From Thermobispora bispora DSM 43833 (lineage in GTDB: Bacteria > Actinomycetota > Actinomycetes > Streptosporangiales > Streptosporangiaceae), in assembly GCF_000092645.1 (NCBI RefSeq), contig NC_014165.1, positions 2,356,001-2,420,000 on the forward strand: a stretch of DNA of 64,000 nucleotides, written 5' to 3'. A program made the translations under genes and the position numbers. Within the stretch, counting starts at the first letter, position 1, and the number at the start of each line of letters is the position of its first letter. Shown here piece after piece: positions 11,228-22,439 of the stretch. Below the pieces are notes generated by a model. The model was given only the letters and a program-made list of their open reading frames with translations. It searched no databases and was not told where the DNA came from.

Positions 11228-11827
11228 TCACCGCGGCCGTGCGGCGGACTCCGCCGCCTTCTGGCCCGCCCCGCGCTGTGCCCTGGCCGCCAGCTTCTCG
11301 GCCCTCGCCTCGGCCTTCTTCTTATGCGGCCCGATCACCATGATCATGTTGCGGCCGTCCTGCTTGGGCTGGGACTCGACGTAGCCCAGCTCGGCGACGT
11401 CCTCGGCGAGGCGCTGCAGCAGCCGGTAGCCCAGTTCGGGCCGGGACTGCTCACGCCCGCGGAACATGATCGTGACCTTGACCTTGTCGCCCCCGCGGAG
11501 GAAGCGCTCGACGTGACCCTTCTTCGTCTCGTAGTCGTGCGGGTCGATCTTCGGCCGGAGCTTGATCTCCTTGACGACCGTCTGCGCCTGGTTGCGACGG
11601 GCCTCCCGCGCCTTCATCGCGGACTCGTACTTCCACTTGCCGTAGTCCATGAGCTTGCAGACGGGCGGGCGCGCCGTCGCGGCCACCTCGACCAGGTCGA
11701 GGTCGGCCTCCTGCGCCAGTCTCAGCGCATCGGCGATCGGAACGATCCCGACCTGTTCGCCGTTCGGACCGACCAGGCGAACCTCAGGCACGCGGATCCG
11801 TTCGTTGATGCGGGGCTCGGTGCTGAT
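11228..11827 (-). CDS. infC: Translation initiation factor IF-3 (predicted ATC start)
   Basis: IF-3 binds the 30S subunit, prevents premature 50S joining and proofreads start codons. The N domain ([24 protein letters not shown]), linker ([12 protein letters not shown]) and C domain ([34 protein letters not shown]) are complete. The first canonical in-frame start, a GTG at 11791, would cut off the conserved [12 protein letters not shown] segment. Reading from an ATC at 11827 restores it, with GGAGGT placed just upstream, giving 199 residues. A rare start codon is known for infC elsewhere and permits autoregulation, because IF-3 discriminates against such codons. Confidence 0.93.
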   Translation of the reverse strand: MSTEPRINERIRVPEVRLVGPNGEQVGIVPIADALRLAQEADLDLVEVAATARPPVCKLMDYGKWKYESAMKAREARRNQAQTVVKEIKLRPKIDPHDYETKKGHVERFLRGGDKVKVTIMFRGREQSRPELGYRLLQRLAEDVAELGYVESQPKQDGRNMIMVIGPHKKKAEARAEKLAARAQRGAGQKAAESAARPR

Positions 11828-11864
11828 GGGACCTCCAAGTGTCTGTCGTTACCGTCTGTTCCGC

Positions 11865-11924
11865 CTAGTGCTCGACCGTGTGGGGAAAAACCAAAAACCC
11901 CGCACGGTACGCATGCGGGGTCAC
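11865..11924 (-). CDS. Putative infC leader peptide, 19 residues
   Basis: GTG at 11924 has AGGAGAG five bases upstream and opens MTPHAYRAGFLVFPHTVEH, stopping at TAG 11865, 38 bp before the infC start. The reading frame runs through the terminator stem and its T-rich tail (Phe-Leu-Val-Phe codons), the arrangement of an attenuator leader ORF. No single amino acid is clearly over-represented, so ribosome initiation rather than amino-acid starvation may be the signal. Confidence 0.45.
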   Translation of the reverse strand: MTPHAYRAGFLVFPHTVEH

Positions 11925-11962
11925 TGAGCTCTCCTGCCGAAAACTCTGGTGTTCCGTGACCC
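11885..11962 (-). promoter_or_regulatory. infC leader attenuator: terminator with a competing antiterminator
   Basis: Terminator: ACCCCGCA (11921-11914) pairs with TGCGGGGT (11904-11897) around a 9-nt loop, followed by TTTTTGGTTTTT (11896-11885), the most canonical intrinsic terminator in the window. Antiterminator: GGGTCAC (11962-11956) is perfectly complementary to GTGACCC (11924-11918), which covers both the terminator 5' arm and the leader-peptide GTG. The two folds exclude each other. A GGAA-capped hairpin lies further upstream (GTCCACC/GGTGGAC, about 11963-11980). A weak -10 (TATGGT, 12048-12043) suggests a leader of about 200 nt. Confidence 0.6.
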
Positions 11963-12066
11963 GTCCACCTTCCGGTGGACCAGGTGGGAGGCGGACCTCC
12001 GCTTGCGTATACCGGCTGGCATACCAGACCGATCGAGCACTCACCATACCACAAACCTGAAGGAAC

Positions 12067-12085
12067 GCCCAGGTATTCCCTGGGC
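12067..12085 (-). terminator. Possible terminator after aroE
   Basis: A 7-bp stem GCCCAGG/CCTGGGC with a 5-nt loop lies 60 bp beyond the aroE stop and before the infC leader. It is short and lacks a T run, so this is tentative. Confidence 0.3.
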
Positions 12086-12147
12086 CCACCGGACCCGGCG
12101 CGGCACGCGACCTCTTCGCCGGGCCCGGTCCCTCCCCGGCCGGGCGC

Positions 12148-12975
12148 TCAGGCCGACCGCCGGGCCAGCTCGGCCTCGCCGGCGGCCCGCATCGCCTCGA
12201 CCGGCACGTCCGTCCGGCCGGTCATCAGCTCCACCTGCCGGACCGCCTGGTGGAGCAGCATGGCGAAGCCGCCCACCACGGTCCGGCCCGCCTCCTGCAC
12301 GGCCCGCGCCAGCGGGGTCGGCCAGGGCGCGTAGACCACGTCGAAGAGCGCGCCCTTCTCCGGCATCGCCGCGGCGAGCCGGTCGGCCAGGTGGTCGGCC
12401 GCGCCCGGCGGCAGCGTGGAGACCAGCAGATCCCCCACGTCGAACCGGTCGTACCCGCGGACCGTCACCGCGACGCCGAGCCGCTCGGCCGCGCGCAGCG
12501 TCTCCGCGGCCCGCGCCGGGCTCCGCACCACCACGGTCACCTCGGAGAGCCCGAGCTCGCGGAGCGCGGCGATCGCCGAGGCCGCCGTGGCCCCGCCGCC
12601 GAGGATCGTGGCGGCCGACGGCGTGCCGACCCCGGCCTCGGTGAGCGCCTGGACGATGCCGTAGACGTCGGTGTTGTCCCCGTGGCGCCGGCCGTCCCGG
12701 AACACCACGGTGTTCGCGCCGCCCACCGCGGCGGCGAGGTCGGAGACCGTGTCGAGCAGGGGCAGCACCGCGCGCTTGAGCGGCATGGTGAGGGACAGGC
12801 CCGCCCACTCCGGGCCCAGCCCGTCGAGGAGGGCGGGGAGGTCCTCCTCGCGGCACTCGATCGCGTCGTACCGCCACCCCTCCAGGCCGAGCACCTGGTA
12901 CGCGGTGCGGTGCAGCACCGGGGAGAGCGAGTGGGCGATCGGGGAGCCGAGCACCGCCGCCCGGCGGCCGGTCAC
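12148..12975 (-). CDS. aroE: Shikimate dehydrogenase
   Basis: AroE reduces 3-dehydroshikimate to shikimate with NADPH in aromatic amino-acid synthesis. The 275-residue protein shows the substrate motif (VLGSPIAHSLSPVLHRTAY), catalytic Lys in SLTMPLKRAVLP, GGANTVV and DGRRHGDNTDVYG, and the nucleotide fold at ILGGGATAASAIAALRELG. The GTG at 12975 overlaps the mltG stop as GTGA, so translation is coupled; the longer frame to 13074 is discarded. It is the last gene of the alaS-ruvX-mltG-mltG-aroE run. Confidence 0.92.
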   Translation of the reverse strand: MTGRRAAVLGSPIAHSLSPVLHRTAYQVLGLEGWRYDAIECREEDLPALLDGLGPEWAGLSLTMPLKRAVLPLLDTVSDLAAAVGGANTVVFRDGRRHGDNTDVYGIVQALTEAGVGTPSAATILGGGATAASAIAALRELGLSEVTVVVRSPARAAETLRAAERLGVAVTVRGYDRFDVGDLLVSTLPPGAADHLADRLAAAMPEKGALFDVVYAPWPTPLARAVQEAGRTVVGGFAMLLHQAVRQVELMTGRTDVPVEAMRAAGEAELARRSA

Positions 12976-14144
12976 CCGCGGTTCCGGTTGAACTCCTCGC
13001 GAAGCTTCCAAAACTCCGACTCCTTGTCGGTGAACTTGGTGATGCCGCGCTTCGGGTCCACGGTCACGAACCACAGCCAGTTGCCGTCGGCGGGATTGAG
13101 CGCGGCCTCGATCGCGTGGTCGCCGGGGTTGCAGATCGGGCCCGGGGGCAGGCCGTACCGCCGGTAGGTGTTGTACGGGCTGTCGCTTTTGAGGTCCTCG
13201 TTGGTGGCGGCGATGCCGTACTTGCCGAGCCCGTACATGAGGGTGCTGTCCATCTCCAGCTTCATCGGCGGGTTCCGGCTCAGCCGGTTGTAGATCACCC
13301 GGGCGACCTTCGGCATGTCCTCGAGCCGTCCGGACTCGGCCTGGACGATGCTCGCGATGATCATTATCTGCCGGGGCGTGTAGCCGAGCTCCTTGGCCCG
13401 CCGCTCGAGATCGAGGCGCTCCGCGGTCTGCACGAACCGCTCGACCATCCGGGAGAGGATCGTCTTGGGGGTGTCCTTGGGGCTGATGTCATAGGTCGCC
13501 GGGAAGGCGAAGCCCTCGAGCCGGCCCTTGGCGTACGACGGGAGGCCGATGTCCTCCTTGGCCGCCTTCTGGAACTCCTCGACCGGCCTGCCGGTGGCCG
13601 TGGAGAGCTCGGTGAAGATCTTGCTCAGCCGCAGCCCTTCCCGGATGGTGACCCGGTTGACCACCTTGTTGCCCGGGTCGAGCATCGCTTTGAGGGCCGC
13701 CTCGGCCGACATGCCCTTGCGCAGCGTGTACACGCCGGGCTGGAGCGAGGAGGTCTTGCCCGCGGCGCCGATCACGTTGAGGAACGTCCGGGCGCTCGCC
13801 ACGACGCCCTCCTTCTCCAGGAGCTGCGCGACGTCGGTCGCGGTCGCCCCTTCCTTGACCTCGACCTCCACCTCGCCATGCCCCTCGCCGGTGAAGTCCT
13901 TGGGGGTCAGCACCTCGCGCGCCACGTTGACGCCGTAGTACACGCCACCGCCGAGGACGCCGACGATGACGAGCATGGCGAAGACGGTCGCGATGTACCC
14001 CTTCCGGCGCTGCCGCCTGCGCCGCTTGCGGCTCCGGCGCTGCTGTACCCGGCTCCCGGGGGGACGACGCCGGGACGGGCGTTCGTCCTCCGCATCCCCG
14101 AGGAGGAAGTCCAAGTCAACGTCGTTCATAGTGCGCTGGTCCAT
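12972..14144 (-). CDS. mltG: Endolytic murein transglycosylase MltG, copy 1
   Basis: MltG cleaves nascent peptidoglycan strands at the outer face of the membrane. This 390-residue copy has a basic cytosolic head rich in Arg/Lys (31-48), one membrane helix (about 50-70), a LysM-like subdomain (VEVKEGATATDVAQLLEKEGV) and the YceG catalytic domain with the expected catalytic Glu270 in ASIVQAESG. The C-terminal PICNPGDHAIEAALNPADGNWLWFVT is intact. The start may be ATG 14144 or ATG 14129 (MNDVDLDF); neither has ideal ribosome-binding spacing. Its stop overlaps aroE. Confidence 0.9.
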   Translation of the reverse strand: MDQRTMNDVDLDFLLGDAEDERPSRRRPPGSRVQQRRSRKRRRRQRRKGYIATVFAMLVIVGVLGGGVYYGVNVAREVLTPKDFTGEGHGEVEVEVKEGATATDVAQLLEKEGVVASARTFLNVIGAAGKTSSLQPGVYTLRKGMSAEAALKAMLDPGNKVVNRVTIREGLRLSKIFTELSTATGRPVEEFQKAAKEDIGLPSYAKGRLEGFAFPATYDISPKDTPKTILSRMVERFVQTAERLDLERRAKELGYTPRQIMIIASIVQAESGRLEDMPKVARVIYNRLSRNPPMKLEMDSTLMYGLGKYGIAATNEDLKSDSPYNTYRRYGLPPGPICNPGDHAIEAALNPADGNWLWFVTVDPKRGITKFTDKESEFWKLREEFNRNRG

Positions 14145-14198
14145 CTCCCGGTACGGCCGTCCCAGCGCCCGAGCCAGGCCGAGCCGGGCGATCCATAC

Positions 14199-15227
14199 CT
14201 AGTTACCTCTGAGATACCGGTTCAGCTCTTCCCGATATTTCCGGAATTCCGTCTCCTTGTCAGTAAATTTGGTGATTTTCCGTTCAGGGTCCGTGGTGAC
14301 GAACCAGTACCAGTCGCCATCGGCCGGATGGAGCATCGCCTCGAGGGCGCGCTCCCCTGGATTGCAGATCGGCCCGGGCGGCAGACCGGGGTGAAGGTAC
14401 GTGTTGTACGGCGAAGCGACCTTGGTGTCCTGTTCGGAGACCTTGAGGGTGTGCCGGCCCAGCGCGTAGTTGACCGTGCTGTCCATCTCCAGCTTCGCGC
14501 CGCGGCCGAGGCGATTGTAGATGACCCTCGCGATCTTGGGAAAGTCCGGGTCACGGCCGCCCTCGGCCTGCACGATGCTCGCCGCGGTCACCACCTCGAA
14601 GGGGGTGAGGCCGTGCCGTCCGGCCAGCTCCGTGAGCCGGAGCCGCTCCGCCGTCCGCTTGAACTCGGCCACCATCCGCCGGAGCAGCTCCCGGGCCGGC
14701 ATGGCGGGCTCCAGCTCGTACGTCGCCGGGAAGAGGAACCCCTCCACCGTGCCCTTGGCGTACCCGGGCAGGCCGAGGGCATCCGGCCTGGCCACCGCGT
14801 CGGTGAACTCCCGCAGCGGCAGGCCGGTCGCCGACGCCAGCAGCGTGAGCACCTCGGAGAGCCGCTTCCCCTCCGGCACGGTGACCGTGCGCACCACCCG
14901 GGATGCCGGGGAGAGCATGAGATCGAGGGCCGACGCGGCCGCCATCTCCCGCCGCATGCGGTACCAGCCGGGCTGCAGGCTGCCTTCCTTCGACCGGGCC
15001 ACCACCTCGGCCACGAACGCCTCGGTGCTGCCGACCACCCCCGCCTTCGCGAGGATCTCCCCGATCTCCTGCGCGCTCGCGCCCCGGCGGACCTCGACCA
15101 CGACCGTGCCGTGGCCCGGGCCCCGGTAGTCCCGGACCTCCGGGGCGTCCCGCCGGAGCGCCTGCACGCCGAACACGGCGGCGGCGACGACCGTCACCCC
15201 GCCGGCGATCAGAGCCGGCCGCCTCAC
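14199..15227 (-). CDS. Endolytic murein transglycosylase MltG-like, copy 2
   Basis: This second YceG/MltG protein (342 residues) lies 54 bp upstream of copy 1. It has a short N-terminus with one membrane helix ([19 protein letters not shown]), the LysM-like part ([21 protein letters not shown]) and a catalytic Glu222 in ASIVQAEGG, so it looks active. GTG 15227 overlaps the ruvX stop as GTGA. It lacks the long basic cytosolic head of copy 1. Its last roughly 35 codons (14202-14300) are unusually AT-rich (AAA, TTT, ATT, TAT) compared with the rest of the gene. Confidence 0.87.
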   Translation of the reverse strand: MRRPALIAGGVTVVAAAVFGVQALRRDAPEVRDYRGPGHGTVVVEVRRGASAQEIGEILAKAGVVGSTEAFVAEVVARSKEGSLQPGWYRMRREMAAASALDLMLSPASRVVRTVTVPEGKRLSEVLTLLASATGLPLREFTDAVARPDALGLPGYAKGTVEGFLFPATYELEPAMPARELLRRMVAEFKRTAERLRLTELAGRHGLTPFEVVTAASIVQAEGGRDPDFPKIARVIYNRLGRGAKLEMDSTVNYALGRHTLKVSEQDTKVASPYNTYLHPGLPPGPICNPGERALEAMLHPADGDWYWFVTTDPERKITKFTDKETEFRKYREELNRYLRGN

Positions 15228-15715
15228 GCCCCGGTCCCGCCGTTCGGCTCCGCGCGCCCCTCCGGCACGTCGAGGCACTCCCCGGGAGGACGGCCGGTGG
15301 CCCGCTCACCGTCGAGCGCGGCCTGGAGCAGCTCGACGGCGGCCGCCTGGTCGATGATGTCGCGCTGCTGCCGCGCCCGGATGCCGCTCGACCGCAACCG
15401 CCGCTGGGCGGTGACCGTGGTGAGCCGCTCGTCGACCAAGCGGACCGGGATCGGGGCGAGGCGGGCGGCGAGCCGGGCGGCGTACTCCCGCGCCGCCTTG
15501 GCCGCGTGGCTCTCCCGGCCGGAGAGCGAGGTGGGGAGGCCGACGACCACCTCGATCGCCTCGTGCTCGGCGGCGATCTCGGCGATCCGGTCGAGGTCGT
15601 CCCGGCCGCGCCGTACCGTCTCGACCGGTACGGCGAGCACACCGGAGGGGTCGCTGCGGGCCACGCCGATCCGGACGGAGCCCACGTCGACCCCGATCCT
15701 CACCCCGCTCCGCAT
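15224..15715 (-). CDS. ruvX: RuvX/YqgF-family RNase H-fold nuclease
   Basis: The 163-residue protein has the RNase H-like opening [17 protein letters not shown], then [14 protein letters not shown] and [17 protein letters not shown], matching YqgF/RuvX, which acts in 16S rRNA 5' maturation and possibly Holliday-junction processing. MRSGVRIG at 15715 is preferred; the longer frame to 15850 overlaps alaS with Arg/Pro-rich filler. It lies 25 bp after alaS and overlaps the second mltG. Confidence 0.9.
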   Translation of the reverse strand: MRSGVRIGVDVGSVRIGVARSDPSGVLAVPVETVRRGRDDLDRIAEIAAEHEAIEVVVGLPTSLSGRESHAAKAAREYAARLAARLAPIPVRLVDERLTTVTAQRRLRSSGIRARQQRDIIDQAAAVELLQAALDGERATGRPPGECLDVPEGRAEPNGGTGA

Positions 15716-15740
15716 CGCACGGTCCCCGGAGGGCGGGCGG

Positions 15741-18410
<2,670 letters not shown>

Positions 18411-18411
18411 C

Positions 18412-18675
18412 TCAGCGGCCATCCTTCACGTCGTCGTCTCTGCTGGCACCGGTTGCGTCAACCTTGTCGAGCCCGAACCCGGTTCGCAACTCGCTTTCCC
18501 TGATCGCCGAATGGTGGCGCACCTCGTCGGCGAAGTCCCTGAGCCGGTCGGCGAATCGCACCGTGCGGTCCACCGCACGCCTCGCCACATGGTCGGGCCG
18601 CAATGATTGAAGCTTACGCATCGACCAGACCGCGAGGCACGCTCCCACGGCCATGTAGAAGAGCCGCCGGATCAC
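18412..18675 (-). CDS. Small membrane-anchored protein upstream of alaS (DUF6167-like)
   Basis: The 87-residue protein has one N-terminal membrane helix ([15 protein letters not shown]) and a charged helical tail ([24 protein letters not shown]). It resembles the short actinobacterial protein usually found between a DUF948 gene and alaS; its function is unknown. Its ATG overlaps the DUF948 stop by four bases, and its stop abuts the alaS start, so it belongs to that operon. Confidence 0.72.
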   Translation of the reverse strand: MIRRLFYMAVGACLAVWSMRKLQSLRPDHVARRAVDRTVRFADRLRDFADEVRHHSAIRESELRTGFGLDKVDATGASRDDDVKDGR

Positions 18676-19139
18676 CCGCGCCCCCTCCCGATGGCGCGCC
18701 GCTCCGGGGCCCGCTCGGCCGACCGAAGTGAGCGGCCGGTACGGCCGGCCACGATCCGGTGGCCGTTCATCCGCAGCGCACCGGCCCGGCGCTCGCGGCG
18801 GGCCATGGCGACCCGCAGCCCGTGGCCGAGCGCGGAGATCTTGATCATCGGGCCGGCGAGCAGCGTGGACGCGACTCCGGTGATCTTCACCATGTTGCCG
18901 CTCACCTCGCGGACGTTGTCGGTGATCGCCTCCATGTCGGCCAGGCGGCGGTTGGTCTCGGAGACGGCCTTGTTCACGTCGTCGAGCAGCGGTGTCAGGC
19001 GCTCGCTCAGCTCGGCCACGGACTTGGTCGTCTCGGTGAGCAGCCTGGACAGCTTGACGAGCGCGACGGCCATGAAGCAGACCAGGATCGCCCAGAAGAC
19101 GGCGATGAGCAGGCCCGCCAGCTCTCCCGCGGTAAGCAT
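18672..19139 (-). CDS. DUF948 domain-containing membrane protein
   Basis: This 155-residue protein has one membrane helix (LAGLLIAVFWAILVCFMAVALVKL) followed by a DUF948-type amphipathic coiled coil (LLTETTKSVAELSERLTPLLDDVNKAVSETNRRLADMEAITDNVREVSGNM) and a basic, disordered tail. Function is unknown. ATG 19139 has GAGGGAG eight bases upstream and is preferred to 19160. TAGGGT (19184-19179) could be the -10 of the operon leading to alaS. The gap 19161-19370 contains only GC-rich, low-complexity sequence. Confidence 0.8.
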   Translation of the reverse strand: MLTAGELAGLLIAVFWAILVCFMAVALVKLSRLLTETTKSVAELSERLTPLLDDVNKAVSETNRRLADMEAITDNVREVSGNMVKITGVASTLLAGPMIKISALGHGLRVAMARRERRAGALRMNGHRIVAGRTGRSLRSAERAPERRAIGRGRG

Positions 19140-19370
19140 GTGCCGAACTCCCTCGATCACCCGAGCCGGAATGGCAAGACCCTACCGCGAACGGCGCGCG
19201 TCATGATTCACCGCGCACGGTCTTGTGGATCGGCCGCGCCGGCCGGGGATTCGGCACCGCCCGGTGGACCGTGTCCCCGCGCCCCGGACCGTGCCCGCGC
19301 CGGGGTCGCGCCCGCGCCCCGCGGCCGGGACCGCGGCCGCGCCCGGGCGCCGGTCGGCCGCCGGGCCGGG

Positions 19371-20681
19371 TCAGCCGCCGCGGAGGAACTCGCGGATCCG
19401 CGCCCACCGCTCGGCGAAGGTGGCCTCGGCGCCCCGGGTGGTCGGCTCGTAGTACCGGCGGTCCCGCACCGCGTCGGGGGCGTACTGCTGGCGGACCAGG
19501 CCGTGCTCGTGGTCGTGGGGGTACAGGTAGCCGACGCCGTGGCCGAGCTTGCGCGCCCCCGGGTAGTGGGCGTCCCGCAGGTGCGCGGGGACCGGCCCGA
19601 GCAGGCCGCGGCGCACGTCCGCGGTGGCCGCGCCGATCGCCTTCACCACCGCGTTCGACTTGGGGGCGAGCGCGCAGTGGATCACCGCCTGGGCGAGGTT
19701 GAGCCGCGCCTCCGGCAGCCCGACGAGCTCCACCGCCTGGGCGGCCGCCACCGCCACCTGCAGGCAGGTGGGGTCGGCCATGCCCACGTCCTCGGAGGCG
19801 AAGATGACGATGCGGCGGGCGATGAACCGGGGGTCCTCCCCCGCCTCGATCATCCGGGCGAGGTAGTGCAGTGCCGCGTCCACGTCCGAGCCGCGCATGC
19901 TCTTGATGAACGCGCTCACCACGTCGTAGTGCTGGTCGCCCTGCCGGTCGTAGCGGACGGCCGCCTTGTCCACGGCGCGCTCCACCACGTCCACGGTGAT
20001 GTCCTCGGCGAGCAGGGCCGCGGCCTCCAGGTAGGTGAGCGACCGGCGCGCGTCGCCGCCGGCGAGCCGGATGAGCTGCTCGAGCGCCTCGGGCCGGAGC
20101 GTGACCCGGCCGGCGAGGCCGCGCTCGTCGGCCACGGCCCGCTCCAGCACCGTCCGGATCTCGTCATCGCTCAGCGGCTCCAGGGTGAGCAGGAGCGACC
20201 TCGAGAGCAGCGGGCTGACCACGGAGAAGAACGGGTTCTCCGTGGTGGCCCCGATGAAGGTGACCCAGCGGTTCTCCACCGCAGGCAGCAGCGCGTCCTG
20301 CTGCGCCTTGTTGAACCGGTGGACCTCGTCGACGAAGAGGACCGTCTGCCTGCCGGTCATCCCGAGCTCGCGGCGCGCCTGCTCGATCGCGGCGCGCACC
20401 TCCTTCACGCCCGCGGAGACCGCGGAGATCTCGACGAACCGGCGGGCGGTGGTGTTGCTCACCACGTAGGCGAGGGTGGTCTTGCCGGTGCCGGGCGGCC
20501 CCCACAGGATCAGCGACATCGGGGCGTCGCTCTCGACCAGCCGCCGCAGCGGGGTGTCCGGGCCCAGCAAGTGCCGCTGGCCGACCACCTCGTCGAGGGT
20601 GCGCGGCCGCATCCGGACGGCGAGCGGCTCCCGGACCCGGCGGGCCCCCGGTTCGGCCGCCGAATCGAACAAGCTCTCCAC
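19371..20681 (-). CDS. rarA: Replication-associated recombination protein A (RarA/MgsA) AAA+ ATPase
   Basis: RarA (436 residues) is a clamp-loader-like AAA+ ATPase that acts at stalled replication forks. The sequence has [19 protein letters not shown], Walker [11 protein letters not shown] (about 60-69), Walker [13 protein letters not shown], sensor 1 [11 protein letters not shown], and the C-terminal tetramerisation domain ([29 protein letters not shown]). GTG 20681 ([10 protein letters not shown]) is chosen because upstream residues overlap the preceding gene and are Arg/Pro/Ser-rich filler. No clear ribosome-binding site is visible, and it follows a DUF2231 gene by 16 bp. Confidence 0.93.
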   Translation of the reverse strand: MESLFDSAAEPGARRVREPLAVRMRPRTLDEVVGQRHLLGPDTPLRRLVESDAPMSLILWGPPGTGKTTLAYVVSNTTARRFVEISAVSAGVKEVRAAIEQARRELGMTGRQTVLFVDEVHRFNKAQQDALLPAVENRWVTFIGATTENPFFSVVSPLLSRSLLLTLEPLSDDEIRTVLERAVADERGLAGRVTLRPEALEQLIRLAGGDARRSLTYLEAAALLAEDITVDVVERAVDKAAVRYDRQGDQHYDVVSAFIKSMRGSDVDAALHYLARMIEAGEDPRFIARRIVIFASEDVGMADPTCLQVAVAAAQAVELVGLPEARLNLAQAVIHCALAPKSNAVVKAIGAATADVRRGLLGPVPAHLRDAHYPGARKLGHGVGYLYPHDHEHGLVRQQYAPDAVRDRRYYEPTTRGAEATFAERWARIREFLRGG

Positions 20682-20697
20682 AACGCCGACACTACCG

Positions 20698-21171
20698 TCA
20701 GGCGCCCCATACCGACGTCGCACCGCTGTGCCCGGTCCGCACCGCGTAGTAGCCCACGGCGAGCGCGAGCAGTACGGCCACGGCGGAGACGAGCGCGGTG
20801 GCCGCCCGCGCCGCCTTGGACGGGCCGGTGGCGCGGCCGGGCCGGGTGAGGAGCACGAGCGCGAGGGCGGCGGCGCCGAGCAGCACGGTGAGCGGGACCA
20901 GGACACCGGCGAGGGCCGAGTGCTCCTCCACCGGGGCGGGGTACGGCCCGCCCCCGGTCATCCGGCGGGCGAGCGCCTCGCCGCTGAGCTTGGCCGCCAC
21001 CGCGGAGACGGGCGCCGCGAACGCGGAGAGCGCCACGGCCCAGCCGATGCGGTCCCGGAGGCGGGGCACGGCGGCGTACGCGATCACGAGCGCCGCCAGC
21101 AGCGGGGTGAACACCACGGTCGCATGCACGATCAGTGGGTGGGCGGGGAGGTCCGCGATGCGGTCGAACAC
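20698..21171 (-). CDS. DUF2231 four-helix membrane protein
   Basis: About 157 residues with four hydrophobic segments: [59 protein letters not shown] and [21 protein letters not shown]. The conserved [15 protein letters not shown] start and the EEHSAL and GHSG motifs match DUF2231; its role is unknown, possibly haem- or metal-related. GTG 21171 lies nine bases after GAGGA; GTG 21177 is also possible. Confidence 0.75.
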   Translation of the reverse strand: MFDRIADLPAHPLIVHATVVFTPLLAALVIAYAAVPRLRDRIGWAVALSAFAAPVSAVAAKLSGEALARRMTGGGPYPAPVEEHSALAGVLVPLTVLLGAAALALVLLTRPGRATGPSKAARAATALVSAVAVLLALAVGYYAVRTGHSGATSVWGA

Positions 21172-21394
21172 GTGCACAGCTCCTCGGGGGTCGGATCGAT
21201 CCGGGGTCATGACGCCAGGGGTGTGGCGTTCAGCCATGCATACGGTTCCAGCCGGCAGATGGTTAACTGCGGGACGGTTGATCCCAAATTTTCGGTTGAT
21301 ACCCATGGAGCGGGTGTTTTACCCGGAACAGACGGGATCGCGGCTAGAGTGACGGTTCGCAATCGTCAGCGAAGGCACAAGGGAAGGCAAAGCG

Positions 21395-22312
21395 GTGACG
21401 GACAACGATCGGCACAAGCAGCCGGCGGCGACGGCACGCCCGGCGAGGACCACGGCCCGGGCCGGCTGGCGCGGTCGCCTCGGCGCCGGGCTCGGCATCC
21501 TCGCGCTCCTCGGTGGCCTCGCCGCCTGCGGCGGGGACGCGTCCGAGCCCACGGCCCAGTCGAGCCGGTCCGCCCCGGCCGCCTCGGCGGGCCCGGTGGC
21601 CCCCGAGTCGGCGAGCCCATCGGCCGAGCCCTCCGAGCTGCCGGAGCCGTCGCCGAGCGCACCCCCCTCCGACCTGCGGAAGGTCACCTGCGAGTACCGC
21701 AAGGACACCACGGGCGCCCCGGCCAAGTTCGTCGGCTACCCGCCGAAGAAGCTGCCCCCTGATGTGATCAAGGCGAAGACGATGACGATCAAGACCAACC
21801 ACGGCGACATCGTCATCGACCTCGCCACCGGGCAGGCCCCGTGCACGGTGAACTCGTTCGCGTTCCTCGCCAAGAAGGACTTCTTCGACAACACGGTCTG
21901 CCACCGGCTCGCCACCCTGGAGACGAACGGCGTCGGGGTGCTGCAGTGCGGCGACCCGCAGGCCAAGGGCGACGGCCGGAACCCGACCGACGGGCTGGGC
22001 GGCCCCGGCTACCTGTTCAACGACGAGAACCTGGGTCCGCAGTACCTGCGCGGCGTGGTGTTCATGGCCCAGGGCCCGGAGGAGGCGAACTCCAACGGCA
22101 GCCAGTTCGCCATCTCGTTCACCGACGAGAACGCCCAGCTCCCCCAGGTCTACACGCCCTTCGGCCAGGTGCGGAAGGGCATGGACATCATCGACAAGAT
22201 CGCTAAGGGCGGGGTGATCCTCTTCCCCGACAACGGCGACATCACCGGTGACAGCGGCGGCTCCAACGCCCCCAAGATCCGCGTGGTGATCAAGGACCTG
22301 ATCATCTCCTGA
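21395..22312 (+). CDS. Lipoprotein cyclophilin-type peptidyl-prolyl isomerase (first copy)
   Basis: The 305-residue protein has a basic N-terminus, a lipobox LGGLAAC with Cys45, an Ala/Ser/Pro linker, then a cyclophilin domain (IKTNHGDIVIDLATGQAPCTVNSF, GGPGYLFNDEN, NSNGSQFAISF, YTPFGQVRKGMDIID). It should be anchored outside the membrane and help fold exported proteins. The active-site Arg is kept (CHRL), but the usual QFFI Phe is changed to Ala. GGGAAGG lies seven bases before the GTG at 21395. TAGAGT a few dozen bases upstream is a candidate -10. Confidence 0.9.
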   Translation: MTDNDRHKQPAATARPARTTARAGWRGRLGAGLGILALLGGLAACGGDASEPTAQSSRSAPAASAGPVAPESASPSAEPSELPEPSPSAPPSDLRKVTCEYRKDTTGAPAKFVGYPPKKLPPDVIKAKTMTIKTNHGDIVIDLATGQAPCTVNSFAFLAKKDFFDNTVCHRLATLETNGVGVLQCGDPQAKGDGRNPTDGLGGPGYLFNDENLGPQYLRGVVFMAQGPEEANSNGSQFAISFTDENAQLPQVYTPFGQVRKGMDIIDKIAKGGVILFPDNGDITGDSGGSNAPKIRVVIKDLIIS

Positions 22313-22318
22313 GCCGAG

Positions 22319-22360
22319 CGGAAGCGGCCGCCGCCCGGCTCCGGGCGGCGGCCGCTTCCG
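22319..22360. terminator. Bidirectional terminator between the cyclophilin gene and aspS
   Basis: A perfect 20-bp inverted repeat (22319-22338 with 22341-22360) separated by two bases lies six bases after the cyclophilin stop, between convergent genes. It is the longest perfect hairpin seen in the window. Confidence 0.82.
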
Positions 22361-22439
22361 TCATGACGTCCTCTCACCCACGGCGTGCCGGACCGGGCCC
22401 ATGCCGGCACCCGGCGGGAGCGGGCGCCGGCCGGGCGCG

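Noticed and set aside
18470-18495. LexA-like CGAAC-CCG-GTTCG
   Set aside because: The central spacer is three bases instead of four and it lies inside the coding region upstream of alaS.
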